Below are positions 24,715 through 36,668 of a DNA stretch of 63,592 nucleotides, in pieces. The stretch lies in NCBI GenBank assembly GCA_004335835.1, contig RWJK01000925.1:1-63592 (forward strand), given 5' to 3'. Origin of the DNA: Scenedesmus sp. ARA3. Taxonomy: Eukaryota; Chlorophyta; Chlorophyceae; Sphaeropleales; Scenedesmaceae. The notes under the pieces are model-generated. The model was not told the origin of the DNA. It made no database searches and saw nothing but the letters and a program-made list of their open reading frames with translations. Numbering within the stretch: the stretch's first letter is position 1; each line of letters begins with the position of its first letter. A program made the position numbers and the translations under genes.

Positions 24715-25343
24715 ATCATGTGTGTGGCCAGGTTGCTGCGCTGGAGGGGCGCATCCTGCGGCTGCTGGCAGACCACGAGGTGGTCACTGTCACCGCAGGC
24801 AGGCAGGCAGAGGCGGAGGCGGCCGCAGCGCTGCAGCAGGCACAGGAGCAGCTGGCAGCAGTGGAAAAGGTGGGTTAGGCGTTGGCTGGAACAAGCTGCG
24901 CAGGCAAAGCAGCTGCGGCTGCAGCTGTCTTGCAGAGTGCATGCATGTGTGCATTGTTCGCGCCGATGTTGGCTGCATGTCTGGCTGGCATGCACAGGCT
25001 GGTCCAGCATCACCTGTTCCTCTAGTCGTATCATGTGATAGGCGAGCGGCTCAACTGCCTCAGCTCCAGGTGTGTCACGTGCTGACTGCAGGAGCTGGCA
25101 GAGACGCAGCAGCTGCACGACCAGCAGCAGGAGGCCCTGGCAGCGCTGCACGCAGAGGAGCGCGCAGCAGACAGGGGCCTCAAGCGCGAGTTTGCAGAGG
25201 TAGACAGCGCCATCCTGCCGCGGCTGGTGTCTCTGTACAAGGCGAGGCTGGTGCCTGCTGGAGCAGCAGCAGCAGCAGCAGCTGCCGGCAGCAGCAGCTT
25301 CTTTGCTGCAGGGTCATCCAGTGGCTCTGGGGCAACACCACGC

Positions 25344-25382
<39 letters not shown>

Positions 25383-28300
25383 CAAGTGCTGGCGCCAGGC
25401 TCAGCCGAGCTGGAGTTTGCGCCAATGCCCTACAGCTGCGCAGCCGTCGCTGCACTCACCAGCGCCGCAGGCGGCGGCGGCGCAGCGGCAGCCGCCGCCG
25501 CCGCAGCCTCATCATCTGGCGCCGGGGACAGTGGCTTAGGGTTTGTCCTGCGGGGCCCGCTGGGGCCGTCTGCGGTTGAGGTTTCAGTGCTGAGTGACAG
25601 TCAGCGGCCTGATGGGCTGGATTTGGGGCTGTGGGAGCGCTTTGTGGAGTATAGGGCTGCACGGGGGCGGCTGGAGCTGGCTGTGCGGGAGCAGACGGCA
25701 CAGGTGAGGCCTGGAACTGTTGACGGCACAGGTGAGGCCTGGAACTGTTGACGGCACAGGTGAGGCCTGGAACTCAATGCAAGTGGGTGTTTGGGTGTGG
25801 TGGTGGTGAAAGGGCCAGAGGGAGAGAACGAGTTGCAGCGCATGGCACGCAAAGTATGGGGAGGCTGTGCCGCGCAGTGTTTTAGGGGAGCAACACGCTT
25901 CACGACACAACAGACAGCCAGGCTGTCAGAGTCACAAGCATGGGTCCTGTTGCTCACTGCCCGCCTGCAACTACTGCTCACAACTGGTGTGTGCACGCCT
26001 GCTGCCGCTGCCGTACCTGCAGCTGCTGTCGCTGCAGCGCCAGGGTGAGCTGCTGCTGGCGCGTCAGGCCAGCCTGGCTGGCGAGGCTGGGTCAGCAGCG
26101 GAGCGGCTGGAGGCGCTCACCACGCAGCGGGCGGCAGCAGCGTATGACGTGGAGGTGCAGCTGAGGCTCAAGCAGGGGCAGGTGCGCGTGGCAGCCAGGT
26201 GCTGGGCTTTTCTGTCACCTACAGCGTCATGAGCCATAGACACAACTGCATGTCAACCTTCTAATAAGTAGCAGCTTCCTCAGACGAGGAGGCGCCTCCT
26301 GCTGGCGTGTGTGGGCCGCTATCCGCGTTCATCGACTGCCCACCTTCTGCTGCCCCCACCCTGTCTGTCGGCTGCAGGTGGAGGTGCCGCCTGGTGGCGT
26401 GTGTGGGTCGCTGCCTGACGCGCTGCTGGTGGGCGTGGGCCAGGTGGCTGGGCTTGTGCCTGAGGCAGATCAAAATCCTGAGGCTTATTACATTATGCTG
26501 TATTGTTGTTATGCAACTGCGCTGCAGGTGGAGGTGCCCCCCGCAGGTGTGTGTGGCGCGCTGCCTGACGCACTGCTGGTGGGCGTGGGCCAGGTGGCTG
26601 GGCTTGTGCCTGAGACAGATTTCAATCCTGAGGCACGTTGTATCGTATTGTATTGTGATGCTACTGCGCTGCAGGTGGAGGTGCCCCCTGCTGGCGTGTG
26701 TGGGTCGCTGCCTGACGCGCTGCTGGTGGGCGTGGGCCAGGTGGCGGGGCTGAACGGCGTCATCGCCTCCAAGGGCGCCGCCAAGCTGGAGGCGCTGCGC
26801 GCCATGAAGGACTTCAAGCGCAGCATGTACACGCTGCAGTGGGAGAACAGGAAGTGCGACATGGAGGTGCGCTAGACGAGGGTTTGCTGTGTGCCCTCTC
26901 TGAAGTGGGTGTGCTCTGTTTTTGGGGGGCCCATGGATCAGCCTTCTGTCGGGTTCTGCTTGGGGCATCTATATGCACGCTGCAGTGGGAGAACAGGACG
27001 TGCGACATGGAGGTTCGCTGGGGTGTGCTTCGTGCCCTGTGTGGGTGGGTATGCTGTACTGTTTCGAGGTCTTTCTGTTGAGTTTGCTTGGGGCATATTT
27101 TTACACGCTGCAGTGGGAGAACAGGAAGTGCGACATGGAGGTACGTCGCGGGCTGCTGCGTTTGCTGGGCTTTACATGTTGTTTGGGCATGTTGGTAGGC
27201 CATGCCCACAGGCAGAACAAAGACAAGCAGATTATCTGCGGCACTTGGTTTGAGTACTTGTGCCGCCCGCATAATTATGCCCTCCTATGGAGCGCAGCGC
27301 TGCTTGAAGATACCAGCTGTCGTGTGATGTATGCATACGTTCACCCCCTTGATCCGCACGCTCACCGCGTGCTTGAAGTTGATCGGCAAATGCCTGCTCC
27401 TGCCATCCCTTTGCGCGTGATCCGGCCGCAGGCTGAAGATGTGACGCACTTGACGCAGCAGCTGCAGCTGCTGCACGTCACCAAGGAGTTCCAGCAGCTG
27501 GTGAAGGCCAGCAGCACAGCACCTGGCAGTGCTGGAGCCGTCAGCACTGCTGCCGCTGCTGCAGCAGCAGCTGGTGGTGGTGGTGGGGCTGCTGGCGGCA
27601 GCAATGGCGCTGGGCAGGCCAACAAGGAGGCAGCAAGCCTGGAGAACCTGATGAAGGTGGGTGGCAACTGCAGCTGGCTGCAGCCAGTGCAGTGACACCA
27701 GCAGCCGGCCCATCACTGGCAGGAAGCGGTGTTTGTTTGTCACCAACCCAACAAGCTTTTGCCCGGCAGTCTCGACAGGCAGGTTTTGCAGCTTGCGTAT
27801 GCTCTGACACCAACGCACAGCGCTCGAGCGAGCTCAAGCTGACTCTTGAATTCGTGCTGCTGGTGCCGCTGCCGCTGCTTGCCTGGAGCAGGTGCGCGAG
27901 ACGCTGCAGGCCAAGTCTGTGGAGGAGAAGCGCAGCCAGCTGCGGCGCATTGAGGCGCACATTGCAGCCAAAGAGGCGGAGAACGCGTCAGTGGCGCTGC
28001 ACCTCACGGGTGAGCTTAGAGGCTGCAAACATGCGTGGCGGGATCCAAGCACGAGTTGCAAGGCCTTGTACAGCCCATGTGATTGCTTGCTGTGCAACGA
28101 CATCACGAGTCCCTGTAATATATAATCCGTATACAAACAAATGCGTGGTTGCTCGGTGATAATGACGCCAACTTGATGTTGACCATGCATTGTCCCTATG
28201 CATTGCAGGGCTGGAGAAGCTGCTGGATGACCGCGGCCGCCTGGAGGGCGCAGCAGCAGCAGGGGACCCCGGCAGCGACCGCACCGCGCGCAGCCTGCGC

Positions 28301-28786
28301 ATGCAGCGCCAGCTGCTGGACATCGCGGCTGCGCAGGCAGCAGAGATTGAGGCAGCCAGCGCAGAGCTCGCCAGGCTGCAGCAGCGCTGCTTCCCCAGCC
28401 TGCCTGCCGCTGCTGGTGCTGGAAGTGGAATTGGCGCTGGCGGCAGTAGTAGCGTTGCAGCCAGCATGGCATCAGCTGCAGCAGCTGGCATCAGTCTGGC
28501 TGCAGCTGGCAGCGGGCTGGGTCCCAGTCCTGCTGCTGCTGCTGCTGGCGGCGGGCGAGCAGTTGCGCCCCACTTTGGTGGCGGTGTGGTGGCGTCTGGC
28601 GGCGGTGCATTTGCGCCGGCTGGTAGCAGGGGCAGGATGAGGGCTAGGCTGCCAGCAGCAGCAGCAGTGGTAGGCCCAGATGGGAAGCTTCCAGCTGCTG
28701 CTGCTTCTGCGGGTGCTGGGGGCCCTGGCAGAGCGCCTGGGGCAGCTCGTGTTGTCAATGCAGCAGGGCCAGGCAAGGCTGTGTAG
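16809..28786 (+). CDS. CFAP43: CFAP43-like WD40 and coiled-coil ciliary protein
   Basis: Exons (phase checked from 17679 on): 16809-16949, 17041-17121, 17235-17408, 17492-~17560, 17679-17954, 18162-18369, 18608-18759, 18945-19186, 19372-19568, 19783-20475, 20712-20917, 21142-21342, 21582-21674, 21896-22371, 22516-22912, 23488-23604, 24020-24199, 24411-24515, 24732-24869, 25092-25703, 26023-26181, 26675-26866, 27432-27656, 27892-28009, 28209-28786. The N-terminal half has WD-type blades (GDGELLAVCSGAPDQQLSVW, GSDGSVRVW). The C-terminal half is coiled coil with CFAP43-type markers: IKAMCWDAMQ, VEVSNFPL, RALKQMMGGRLE, FKRSMYTLQWENRKCDME, and VTKEFQQLVK. CFAP43 works with CFAP44 in tethering inner-arm dynein f in axonemes. 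The start and the fourth exon are uncertain. CFAP44 is the alternative paralogue. Confidence 0.78.
22955..23140 (+). repeat. Two donor-side copies of CFAP43-like exon 15 end
   Basis: The stretch encoding LEEQLLEVKPGEVQ with its GTGAG donor recurs at about 22969-23012 and 23095-23134. Shared intron words (tgt-t-tca aggcttg) show that the unit extends past the donor. Confidence 0.88.
23885..23955 (+). repeat. Acceptor-side copy of CFAP43-like exon 17
   Basis: CCAG followed by MMGGRLERSGDEVAG, then divergence. The full exon starts at 24020 with a TTGCAG acceptor. Confidence 0.85.
25696..25775 (+). repeat. Tandem duplication of CFAP43-like exon 20 donor
   Basis: ACGGCACAG/GTGAGGCCTGG is present three times at ~29-bp spacing from 25695 to 25770. 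The exon end and donor are copied together. Confidence 0.9.
26285..26674 (+). repeat. In-frame acceptor-side copies of CFAP43-like exon 22
   Basis: Complete-looking copies start after CTGCAG at 26378 and 26528, before the copy used in my model at 26675; a further fragment lies near 26285-26325. They encode VEVPPGGVCGSLPDALLVGVGQVAGL and close variants. Distances between acceptors are 150 and 147 bases, and the frame stays open through all copies. Confidence 0.9.
26965..27145 (+). repeat. Two donor-side copies of CFAP43-like exon 22 end
   Basis: The stretch encoding LQWENRKCDMEV recurs at about 26979-27015 and 27105-27142 with the shared upstream words TTGCTTGGGGCAT. Confidence 0.9.
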
Positions 28787-29446
28787 TACATGTACAGACT
28801 AGCTGTAGTAGAGGTTGTGTGCATGTGCTTGGCGCTGGATGGCGTTGGTGGCGACCAGTGCAGGGTGAGACGGGGCAAGCTGTTATTGATGATTCTGTCT
28901 GTAAACCTTAAATGTTACATCTGCATTGCTTCCAGTCTAAGCATGGCTGATGAGCTTTTTGGGCGGCTGGCGTAATGGGATCCATAGAAGCTGGGTCGAC
29001 ACAAAAGCCAGTTCTGGAACTGGTGCATTGTGGGTGGCGTGCAGTTGGGTGCTGCCTGCAGCGGCGCCCAGTACAGACCTGCCATATCGAAAGGCATCCA
29101 TAGTATTACATATCAACATGGTGCTGCACACATTTGAGGTATGACTGGGTTCAACAAGTTGCAGTCTGTCTACCAACCCCTGCCTCTGCAAACGACACAT
29201 CAACTTGGTTCCATTATCCAGCAAGGCTGACAGGACACACCCACTCATTCCGTTCAACATCCCCTCCCCCGCATTGTTTGTGGCACCTACTGCTAGTGCA
29301 CTAAACGTCACAGAGTTGCTGGAACCTCAGCTGCTGTTCAAGAGCAACACTGAACCTCTGTGCTTTCCTGACTACACGAATATGCATGCGCAACACACAT
29401 ATGTTATGTTCCTACTAAGCACTTGGAAGTTCCTACTAGGAGCTTC
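28787..29446. other. Intergenic between convergent genes
   Basis: The 3' flanks of the CFAP43-like gene (plus) and the secreted-protein gene (minus). No exon is visible. Confidence 0.5.
28900..28904 (+). promoter_or_regulatory. Candidate polyadenylation signal TGTAA
   Basis: Green-algal type signal 114 bp after the CFAP43-like stop codon. Confidence 0.45.
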
Positions 29447-31853
29447 CTAGTTGGCCTCCGCCTGGCTGGCATCAAAGTTGATGTCCTTCATCTCCGGCCG
29501 GCTGGTGGCAGCGATTAGTGCGGCCTTCACCTCCTGCAGCTGCTTCATCACCTGCCCCTGCACGCTACGGCCCCACGCCTCCGGCACAAACCACTGCAGG
29601 TTTCCAAACTCTTCCACCACGTGCCTCGTAACAGCATCCAGGGCACCCTTGAAATCACCATTCTTACGATAAGGCTCCATCACGCTCTCGAACAGTAGTG
29701 CGTTAGCGGTGCTGGCCGCAATCTTCGGCACGCCCTTGGTAGGGTTCTTGGGGTCGTATCCGGACGCTGCTGCACCCAAAATAACTTCCACGGATGTGAC
29801 GAGGCCCTTAGGCGTATCGTTGAACTCCACGATGAGGGTGAAGGCCTGGAAGCCGAGGTACTCCATGCCCAGCACGTAGCGGTTGCGGGGCAGGTTGAGT
29901 GCCAGGTCGTTAGCGGCCACCCACAGGCTGGTCTTGTAGTGCTTCTGGTTCTTGGCGCCAGGCACGGGCCTGCGAGACGTTAACAGACAATATGGTAAAA
30001 TTGGAGGTATGATGTTGGCAACAGAGGTAAATAGCGTGCGCTGTGCCAGTGACATGTGCGTCACTGGTGGCAGCTGGCAGCGAGCTGGCAGTGCCACAGG
30101 TTGCTCAGTGAGATACGAAACAAGCAACTGCTGCCTTCGCTGCATTTCTCGGCCATTCATGCAGAAACCAGCGCGCCAGACACGCTGCTGACTCAACACT
30201 CCTGCCAGCTGCCAGCTGCCTGTGCACGTCCCTTGCAAGACCCTACTGCTGCACTAGCGCACATGTCACTGCTTGCAGGCCCCTGCTGCTGCTGCTGGAA
30301 GGCCTTCATGCGGCCCACCTGTAGTTCTCGTTGAGCTTGGAGTTGAGCACTGGAGGCTCCAGCAGGCCCTTGCCTGGGGTGAGCTTGAACTCCTGCTTGT
30401 CGTGGTGGTCCAGCGGGTGCCTGAGCAGCAAAAAAGGTTTTGTCTTTTTTAAACATTTGATGTCAGCAGCAGCAGCAGCAGCAGCAGGTGCTTCTTTGAT
30501 CCACTATCATGTGCTTGCAAGCACATAACATCTGTTTAACAAGCACAGAACATGTGTGCGGGGCATCAATGGCTGTTGCTGAAGGGAGGCGAAAAGCGCA
30601 ATAGTACTCGAAGGCTGTGACCACAGCTGCAGGATGCAACATGGTGCATGGCCTTGCTGCAAATTGAGTAAACGCAGGCCTCACAGCCAATCAACTGTCA
30701 CTCACCACAGCCTGTGCTTTGTGAACACCTGCAGGATCACAGCAGGGGCAAGAACAGCAGCAGCGCAGCAGATGAAAGAGTCAGCACGAAGGATATGAGC
30801 ATTGCAGCAAAGCAAAGCAAGGCCAGCTTCAGTGAAGCAGGGAGCAGTTAGATGTTATGGCATTGCATCCGGCCAGTGTCCCGCTGCTCTGAGTGTTTTG
30901 CAAACAAAGTGAGAGCATGAACGTTTTCTGCCACCTGGCCGACTCCTTCCGCTCATTGCTGCCATGCTGCTGCATACTGCGACCTCTACAGAATGCCACA
31001 TTTGCTGCTGCATCCTGCAACCTCTACACAGTGCTACAGCGCGTTTTATTAGGCCCTGGAGGCAACCCGCAACTGTTGCAAATCCTGCAACGGTTGAATG
31101 GTCAAACAGAAACTGTCACTGCGCCTGACAGCAGGCTCACCCCTCCGCTGATGTTGAGTGTCTTGGGGAAGGCGGGCGTCATGAACCACACTGCCATCTG
31201 TGCTGTCATGTTGGCGATGGGCTTCAGGGTGATCTTGCGGTGTGTGGAGCCGACTTCATCCACCCACTGAGTCACTGTTGCGTGGCTGTCTGGGCACCAC
31301 ATCTTCCAGTTGAGGGGCGCTGGGGCAATGCTGTTGAGGCATGTGACGCTGATCTGTACACATGTGGTGTGAAGCCAGGCAGCAGCAGTGGCGGGGTGCG
31401 GCAGTAGGTATGTGAGGCGGGGCTTAGAGTGTGGAGTTGGACAGGCGGGGTATGCTGTATGATTGTATGGTGGCGTCAGAGCTGTTGCTGCTGCTGCTGC
31501 TGGTTGGGTTTGCGAGCAAGTAAGTGCTCATCTCCACTGCGTGCTGCTATACGTCCAGTCTGGTGTTGAGCATCTTGCGTTTGCGAGTCGTCCAGGGATG
31601 GTCACACGCTGCTGTCTGCAGCTGCCTGCCTCACCTCCTTAGGAGCTGATGCTGCTGCCTTTTTGAGTGTGCCGTTCCTGGCTGCCCTGACTGCCATTGG
31701 CAGTTGCAGCATCGCTTTGTTGATTTTGGTTTTGAGGAACTCCTCTGTATACTGCAGCGTGTCCTCCTCTGCTGCCGCCCAAGCAAGCTGCGCGCCAAAA
31801 CATGCCAGCACAGCCACAGCAGCCAGCAGGGCTGCACTCCTACGTGATACCAT
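29447..31853 (-). CDS. Signal-peptide protein of unknown function, WHPLDH motif
   Basis: Exons on the minus strand 31635-31853, 31141-31353, 30706-30728, 30319-30420, 29447-29969 give 359 residues in phase. The start MVSRRSAALLAAVAVLACFGAQLAWA is a clear signal peptide, so the protein enters the ER or is secreted. The third exon is only 23 nt. Across exons 2 to 4 the protein reads NMTAQMAVWFMT ... KHRLWHPLDHHD, which faintly recalls the M..WW/F ... WHP.DH pattern of PhlG-type diacetylphloroglucinol hydrolase domains; I give that little weight. The last exon (AAASGYDPKNPTKGVPK, HVVEEFGNLQWFVPEAWG) matches nothing I can name. No exon-end copies occur in its introns. A TATA-like stretch (ATAAATAGG) lies about 30 bp upstream of the start. 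Confidence 0.75.
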
Positions 31854-32984
31854 TGAAGTATCCTATTAAAAACGACGACCTATTTATGAATTAGATTCGT
31901 GTTTCCTGCAGACGCTTAAGCGTCCAGCTTGAACGTTTCGCCGGTATGGCAAACCCAAGCCAATGAAGCCAGCAAGGTCCTGCTACGTATTCAGATATGC
32001 AACTATGCCTGGTTTAAGCCTGCTGGTGTAGCTTTGCAGGGAGAACGCGGGCGTCTGCAGGGTTCGTGACTGCGTTGGCGGGTGATGTCACTGACAGTGC
32101 GGAGCTGCAACAGCGTCGCGTCGACTGAAGGCGATATCTGACGTATGTTTTTACACTGTCAACGTGTCAAATCACAGCTCTCGTCGATACTTCGCAAGTC
32201 AAGTTATGATCGTACAACAGAACTCATCTTGTACTGCCGATGACCTAAGCGCGGACATTGAACGCCCCAGCGCTGATGCGCAGAGATGCAGCAAGTTACA
32301 CTTGAACGCAATGCAAAATCAACGAAAGGTTTTGCTGGAGCTGCAGCATGCGATCAGCACACTGGCACTTCACACACATGTGACCAGAACAGCCGCTGCG
32401 TCAGTCAATTCAAAGCTGCGCATAGTAACCGCATGCGAGGTGGAGTCAGGCAAGCATATCAAACCAACTAATGCCACACGCAGACAGCATACACTAAGAG
32501 CAGTGCAGCACTGCACACAAACAGCAGCCCAGCCAGCTATGGAAACCAAACAAACAAGCCTAAGGAAGCCTCGTACCCAGCAGCCACCCAGCTGCAACTG
32601 TACACAGCATGCACATCATTTACCGCACTCCTGCACTACTGTCAGCCACCAGAAGTACATACGAACAGCCTTCACCTGCCTGCTCACACGCATGCCACAC
32701 ACCTGGTGTGTGATTGTGGCTTGCCACAAGCACAGCTGATGTTTTAACCAACCAGCAGCAACCAGCACGTGTAAAACCACAAAAGCAACCTAGGTCCGTG
32801 CTTCAGTGAGCATTTCATGGAGGGATGGACACACCCAATGCATCCAAGCCTTGCACGAAACACTGACCAAAGCGCACCGCATGTCAGCTGCACAGTGCTA
32901 TCTGCTGGCCGCCTGATGATAATCTCACACTTAGGCCGCCGCCATCGCCTCGCAATGTCACATACCATCTCAGCTATTGCCATT
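31854..32984. other. Intergenic region, no gene seen
   Basis: Upstream of the secreted-protein gene and 3' of the reticulon gene. An open stretch at 32164-32739 has no coding character I trust. The region has few CAG tracts. Confidence 0.45.
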
Positions 32985-35900
32985 TCACTCCGTCTTGCTG
33001 AAGTGCGACTTGGTGCGTGTGGAGGGCTTGGCTGTGGACATGCGCATGAAGGCGTCGCCCGCTGCTGCGCCCAGCCGCGTGCTGACCTTGTGCACGCTCA
33101 TGGTGTAGGGCTCAGCAGCGCTGCGGATCAGGTCAACCTGCAGCAGCAGCAGCAGCAGGGTTGGTGTCAAACAACAAAGAGAAACAAAAACAGAATTGAG
33201 GTCACCCTGTGCACAGGGGTGTGGGTGCGGTTCATGGACTGCACTACGATAATCTTGTGTAGGTGAAGCTGTCATGCATAGACTGCACTTGTGCAGCTGT
33301 CGACCTGGCAGGCCAGGCGCTGGTCAATCCTGGCAGCTCACAACAAGCTGCTGCCTGGGCCTTATCATATCCCGCATGCACATCGCAGCATCCAAGAACA
33401 GCATCGCATTTGTTGTTGTGGAGCACGCTTTCACTTCCTTCCTGCTGCATGGCTGTGTGGATCAAATATGGGCTTGTTATGGGCATCAACCCCCAGCAGC
33501 AGCAGCAGCCGCACTGCTCACCTCCTTGGGCACCAGCAGTGTGCGCCAGTAGGTGGCAGCCACGAAGAAGCCCAGGAAGGCCTGCGTCCAGCTGCCTACA
33601 AAGAACAGCACCGTCACCGTGCTCGCCACAGCCAGCGCGCGCACCGTGCGGGGCAGGCCGGCAGCGTCAGCCTTGTCCTGCAATTGTGATGGATGATGAC
33701 AGTGCTGGGAGCCCGCGGGTGGGTGCATTGTTTGTGGCGGCGGCNNNNNNNNNNNNNNNNNNNNNNNNNNNNNNNNNNNNNNNNNNNNGGGGGGGGCAGC
33801 AATGCACAGCGACTCCCTGCAAATGCATTGCAGCTGGCAGCGAGCTGCTGTGTTTGCATATGCAGCTGCTGCAGCTGCTGCAGCCGCTGACTCACACGTG
33901 CACAGCAGCTGCCCCTGCCAGAACACATGCATGTAAAGTGCTGCTGCCTGTTGCATCCCTGCGCACCCAGCAGCCTAGCTGTAGTTGCTGCAAACATATA
34001 GGACAGCACAATGTGTAACAAAAAGCAGGCAGGCACGTACGATGGTTGCTGCGCGGATGCTCTTGGCAGTGGCCTCCAGGGAGTCCCTGCTGGCCATGTA
34101 GGCTGCAGGCAGCGTGAAGGCACCAATGTAGGCCAGCAGCGCACACCACCACAGGCTGCAGCAGCAGCAGCAGCAGCAACAGATGTAGCAGCAGCAGTAG
34201 CACCAGCAGCAGGCAGTGCACGAAGAACTGTAAGCACAGGAGCGCGACGCGTGACGTGGTGGTCGCATGCCAGAAACAATACAAAGCCAGCTTTGCACAG
34301 TGCATATGAGGCTGCAATCGTCGAGCTGCTGTTGCAGGCCTGCGGTGCGCGCAATTAATGTGTGGGGCAAGCACATCCAAGCTGGGTACGACCAGCGCTG
34401 CACAGGTGGCTGCGCTGCTGCTACTACTGCTGCTGCTGCTGCCTTCTGCTGTACCTGAGGAAGGAGCCGATCCATGCAGCAGCCCACAGCACGCCAGCCA
34501 CCTGGGGGCAGCAGCACAGCAGACACATGAACTGAAGCATGGCCCATGCATGCAGTACAGCGTCGCCAAACAGCAAGGAGAAATACGCATTGGAGTAGGC
34601 TTGCGCTCCGCTGCTTGCAGGTTGTGCTGCCACTAAACTCTTCACGCCCAATGAAGCCAGCTGATCTGGAAGGTGTCTCAACCGCCCACCCCCCTTTGTC
34701 ATTGTGCACAATGCATGCAATGCAGCAACATTCCATGCATGCATCAGCAGCAGCAGCACAGCCTGGCAGTGATCATGTGCTGCACGGCCAGCCTCACCCC
34801 TCACCTTGAGGGTGATGCTGGGGTTCTCTGCTGACAGGTACTTGTCGTGTGCTGCCGCCAGGTGCAGGATGCGTGCGTTGACGCGTGTGAGGGCGTGCTT
34901 CATCTGTGCTGCGCCGCCCCAGAGGCACTTGTCGTGCCACGGCTTGGACACAAAGTATCGGAAGAAGTTGGCGCACAGGTCTGCCAGCAGCAGGTAGGAC
35001 AGGCCTGCAGGAAAGGTGGTGAGGTGAGGTGAGGCGAGATTGCAGGATTGTGGTGGGTGAAGAAGATGAAGGATGTTGAGGTTCTGCAGGAGTGCAGGGT
35101 AGCAGCTGCAGGCAGCTGCATGTAATGTATTAGGCATGCAGGCAGATGCAGTAGGAGCTGAGAAGCGGGTGGTGCTGCGAGAAGCGTGCACAGTTGTGTG
35201 AAAAGAGACGAGGCCGGGGGTGGGATGCAGGCAACATGAGCATTGCGCGCAGCTAATCTGCCAGCCAGCAAATGCAACGCGCTGCGCTGAATAGATGTAC
35301 TGTGTTTCCTGCAGCAGCAATGCAGATGCATTGTACAAACACAAACCCTGCTGCCATCAGGCCAGCCCCTGCAGGGTTCAGCAGCGCACCTGACACCAGG
35401 GTCATCCTGTGCGCGCCATACGCGGCAAACGTGACGAGGCCAAACGCAAGCAGGCCAGTCACAAACATTGCAAACGACTGCAGCGGCTCCTTCCACAGCA
35501 AGATGTCAGCCCAGTTGATTGGGGCCCTGGGCACTGCTGGTGCTGCTGGTGCATCTGTGCCCAGAGCACCCTTGGACTCGGACACAACTGAGCCAGGTGT
35601 GACTGGCTCCTCGCTCAGCGCGGGACGCTGGTCGGGAGTGCGAGCAGAGTCCGCCTTCTTGCTGAGCAGGCTGGAGAAAGGCTTGCTGCTGGGGTTGCTG
35701 CTGGGGTTGCTGCCGCCGAACTGCATGGGCTTGCTGAACTCGAAGTTGTTGCGCTGTGACAACAAGGGAATCATAGTAAGCACCCAGGACGATCCCGCAT
35801 ACCGCGGCAGGGAGCACGAGAGTCAGGCAAAGCACGAAGTGGCAAGGGCCAGCCACCGCGGATACTGGGCTGTGCATGCACGGGATCTGACTAGAGCAAT

Positions 35901-36110
35901 CCAATTCAACAGTAACACCCCTCAGCACACCTGCAGCTCGCCAAAGGGAGCCCTGGACTGCAGCGAGTCGGTGCTCATTGCCGAGCCTCCAGATGTGGCC
36001 GTGCCAGCGTTCTTGCTGCCGCCATTGAAGCTGAGTGACTTGCCATCACTTTCATGGTGGGATGCGAGAGGGCTCATCTCGAAAAAGGGCTTGTTCTCAG
36101 CCAGATCCAT
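32985..36110 (-). CDS. Reticulon-like ER membrane-shaping protein
   Basis: Minus-strand exons 35931-36110, 35390-35753, 34805-35004, 34455-34501, 34041-34155, 33522-33677, 32985-33137 give 404 residues in phase. A disordered Ser/Asn-rich N-terminal part of ~150 residues precedes the reticulon homology domain. The domain opens INWADILLWKEPLQSFAMFVTGLLAFGLV (the D.LLW+ signature and first long hairpin) and has a second hydrophobic hairpin around WWCALLAYIGAFTLPAAYM. A further hydrophobic segment, STVTVLFFVGSWTQAFLGFFVAATYW, follows it. Such proteins wedge into the ER to curve tubules. The tail SKTE is polar. The intron between the exons at 34041 and 33677 contains the assembly gap. No exon-end copies were seen in this gene. 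The start at 36110 was chosen for its MDLAEN context; an in-frame ATG 39 bases upstream is possible. Confidence 0.85.
33745..33788. other. Assembly gap (44 N)
   Basis: A run of N flanked by GGCGGCGGC and a run of G. It lies inside a reticulon intron, so no coding bases are lost. The G-rich edges explain the sequencing failure. Confidence 0.98.
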
Positions 36111-36668
36111 TTTGTCTCGACTGCAAGAGCACTGATCGCCTGCTGGCAAGTTAATGTAGTAAACTACTGATGAAATGCACCAGTTGAATTGAGTTGCAGC
36201 TGTGAAAGCTTCTTCGCCAGGTCAACAAGCTTTTTTGAACTTGAGACGTTATTGTCACTTGCTGAGGTGTTCGATGGGTGACGCGGTGGTGTGCTCCGCA
36301 ATACCAAGAACCGGCACGGATAAACGTATGCTTTTAAACAGAAGCTGGCGCTTTTGAACGTCTGCGTGCACTCACGCAGGAGTCCTCGAGCCCTGCCCAC
36401 CACAAAAAACTCTTTGTGTGCGATGTAGCAAGACACTGTATTGCATTTGTTTCCTTTCTTCTTACCCTAATTGTTTTATTCGTATCCGTAACCATCCTGC
36501 AAGTCGGGGATCAGACCTGCTGCTTGCACGGAACGCAGGCAAATGTACAGTGCCCGGCACAGAGGTGGGCACTCGTGACACGCCTAGTCACATGCGGTTG
36601 ATAGGATTACAATTGTAGCAATGTGATATGTGCCTGCAAGCTGTTGTCTTGGAGCAGTACTGCTGCTG
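36111..36668. other. Divergent promoter region, reticulon and mTERF-like genes
   Basis: The two genes are transcribed away from each other. No firm promoter motif. The region is AT-richer than the genes and free of CAG tracts. Confidence 0.5.

Noticed and set aside
33745..33788. N gap as a missing exon
   Set aside because: Reticulon exons on both sides (34041 and 33677) join in phase with no missing domain residues.
36630..36668. Upstream start for the mTERF-like protein
   Set aside because: The extension begins with GTG, not ATG; the first in-frame ATG at 36669 was used instead.
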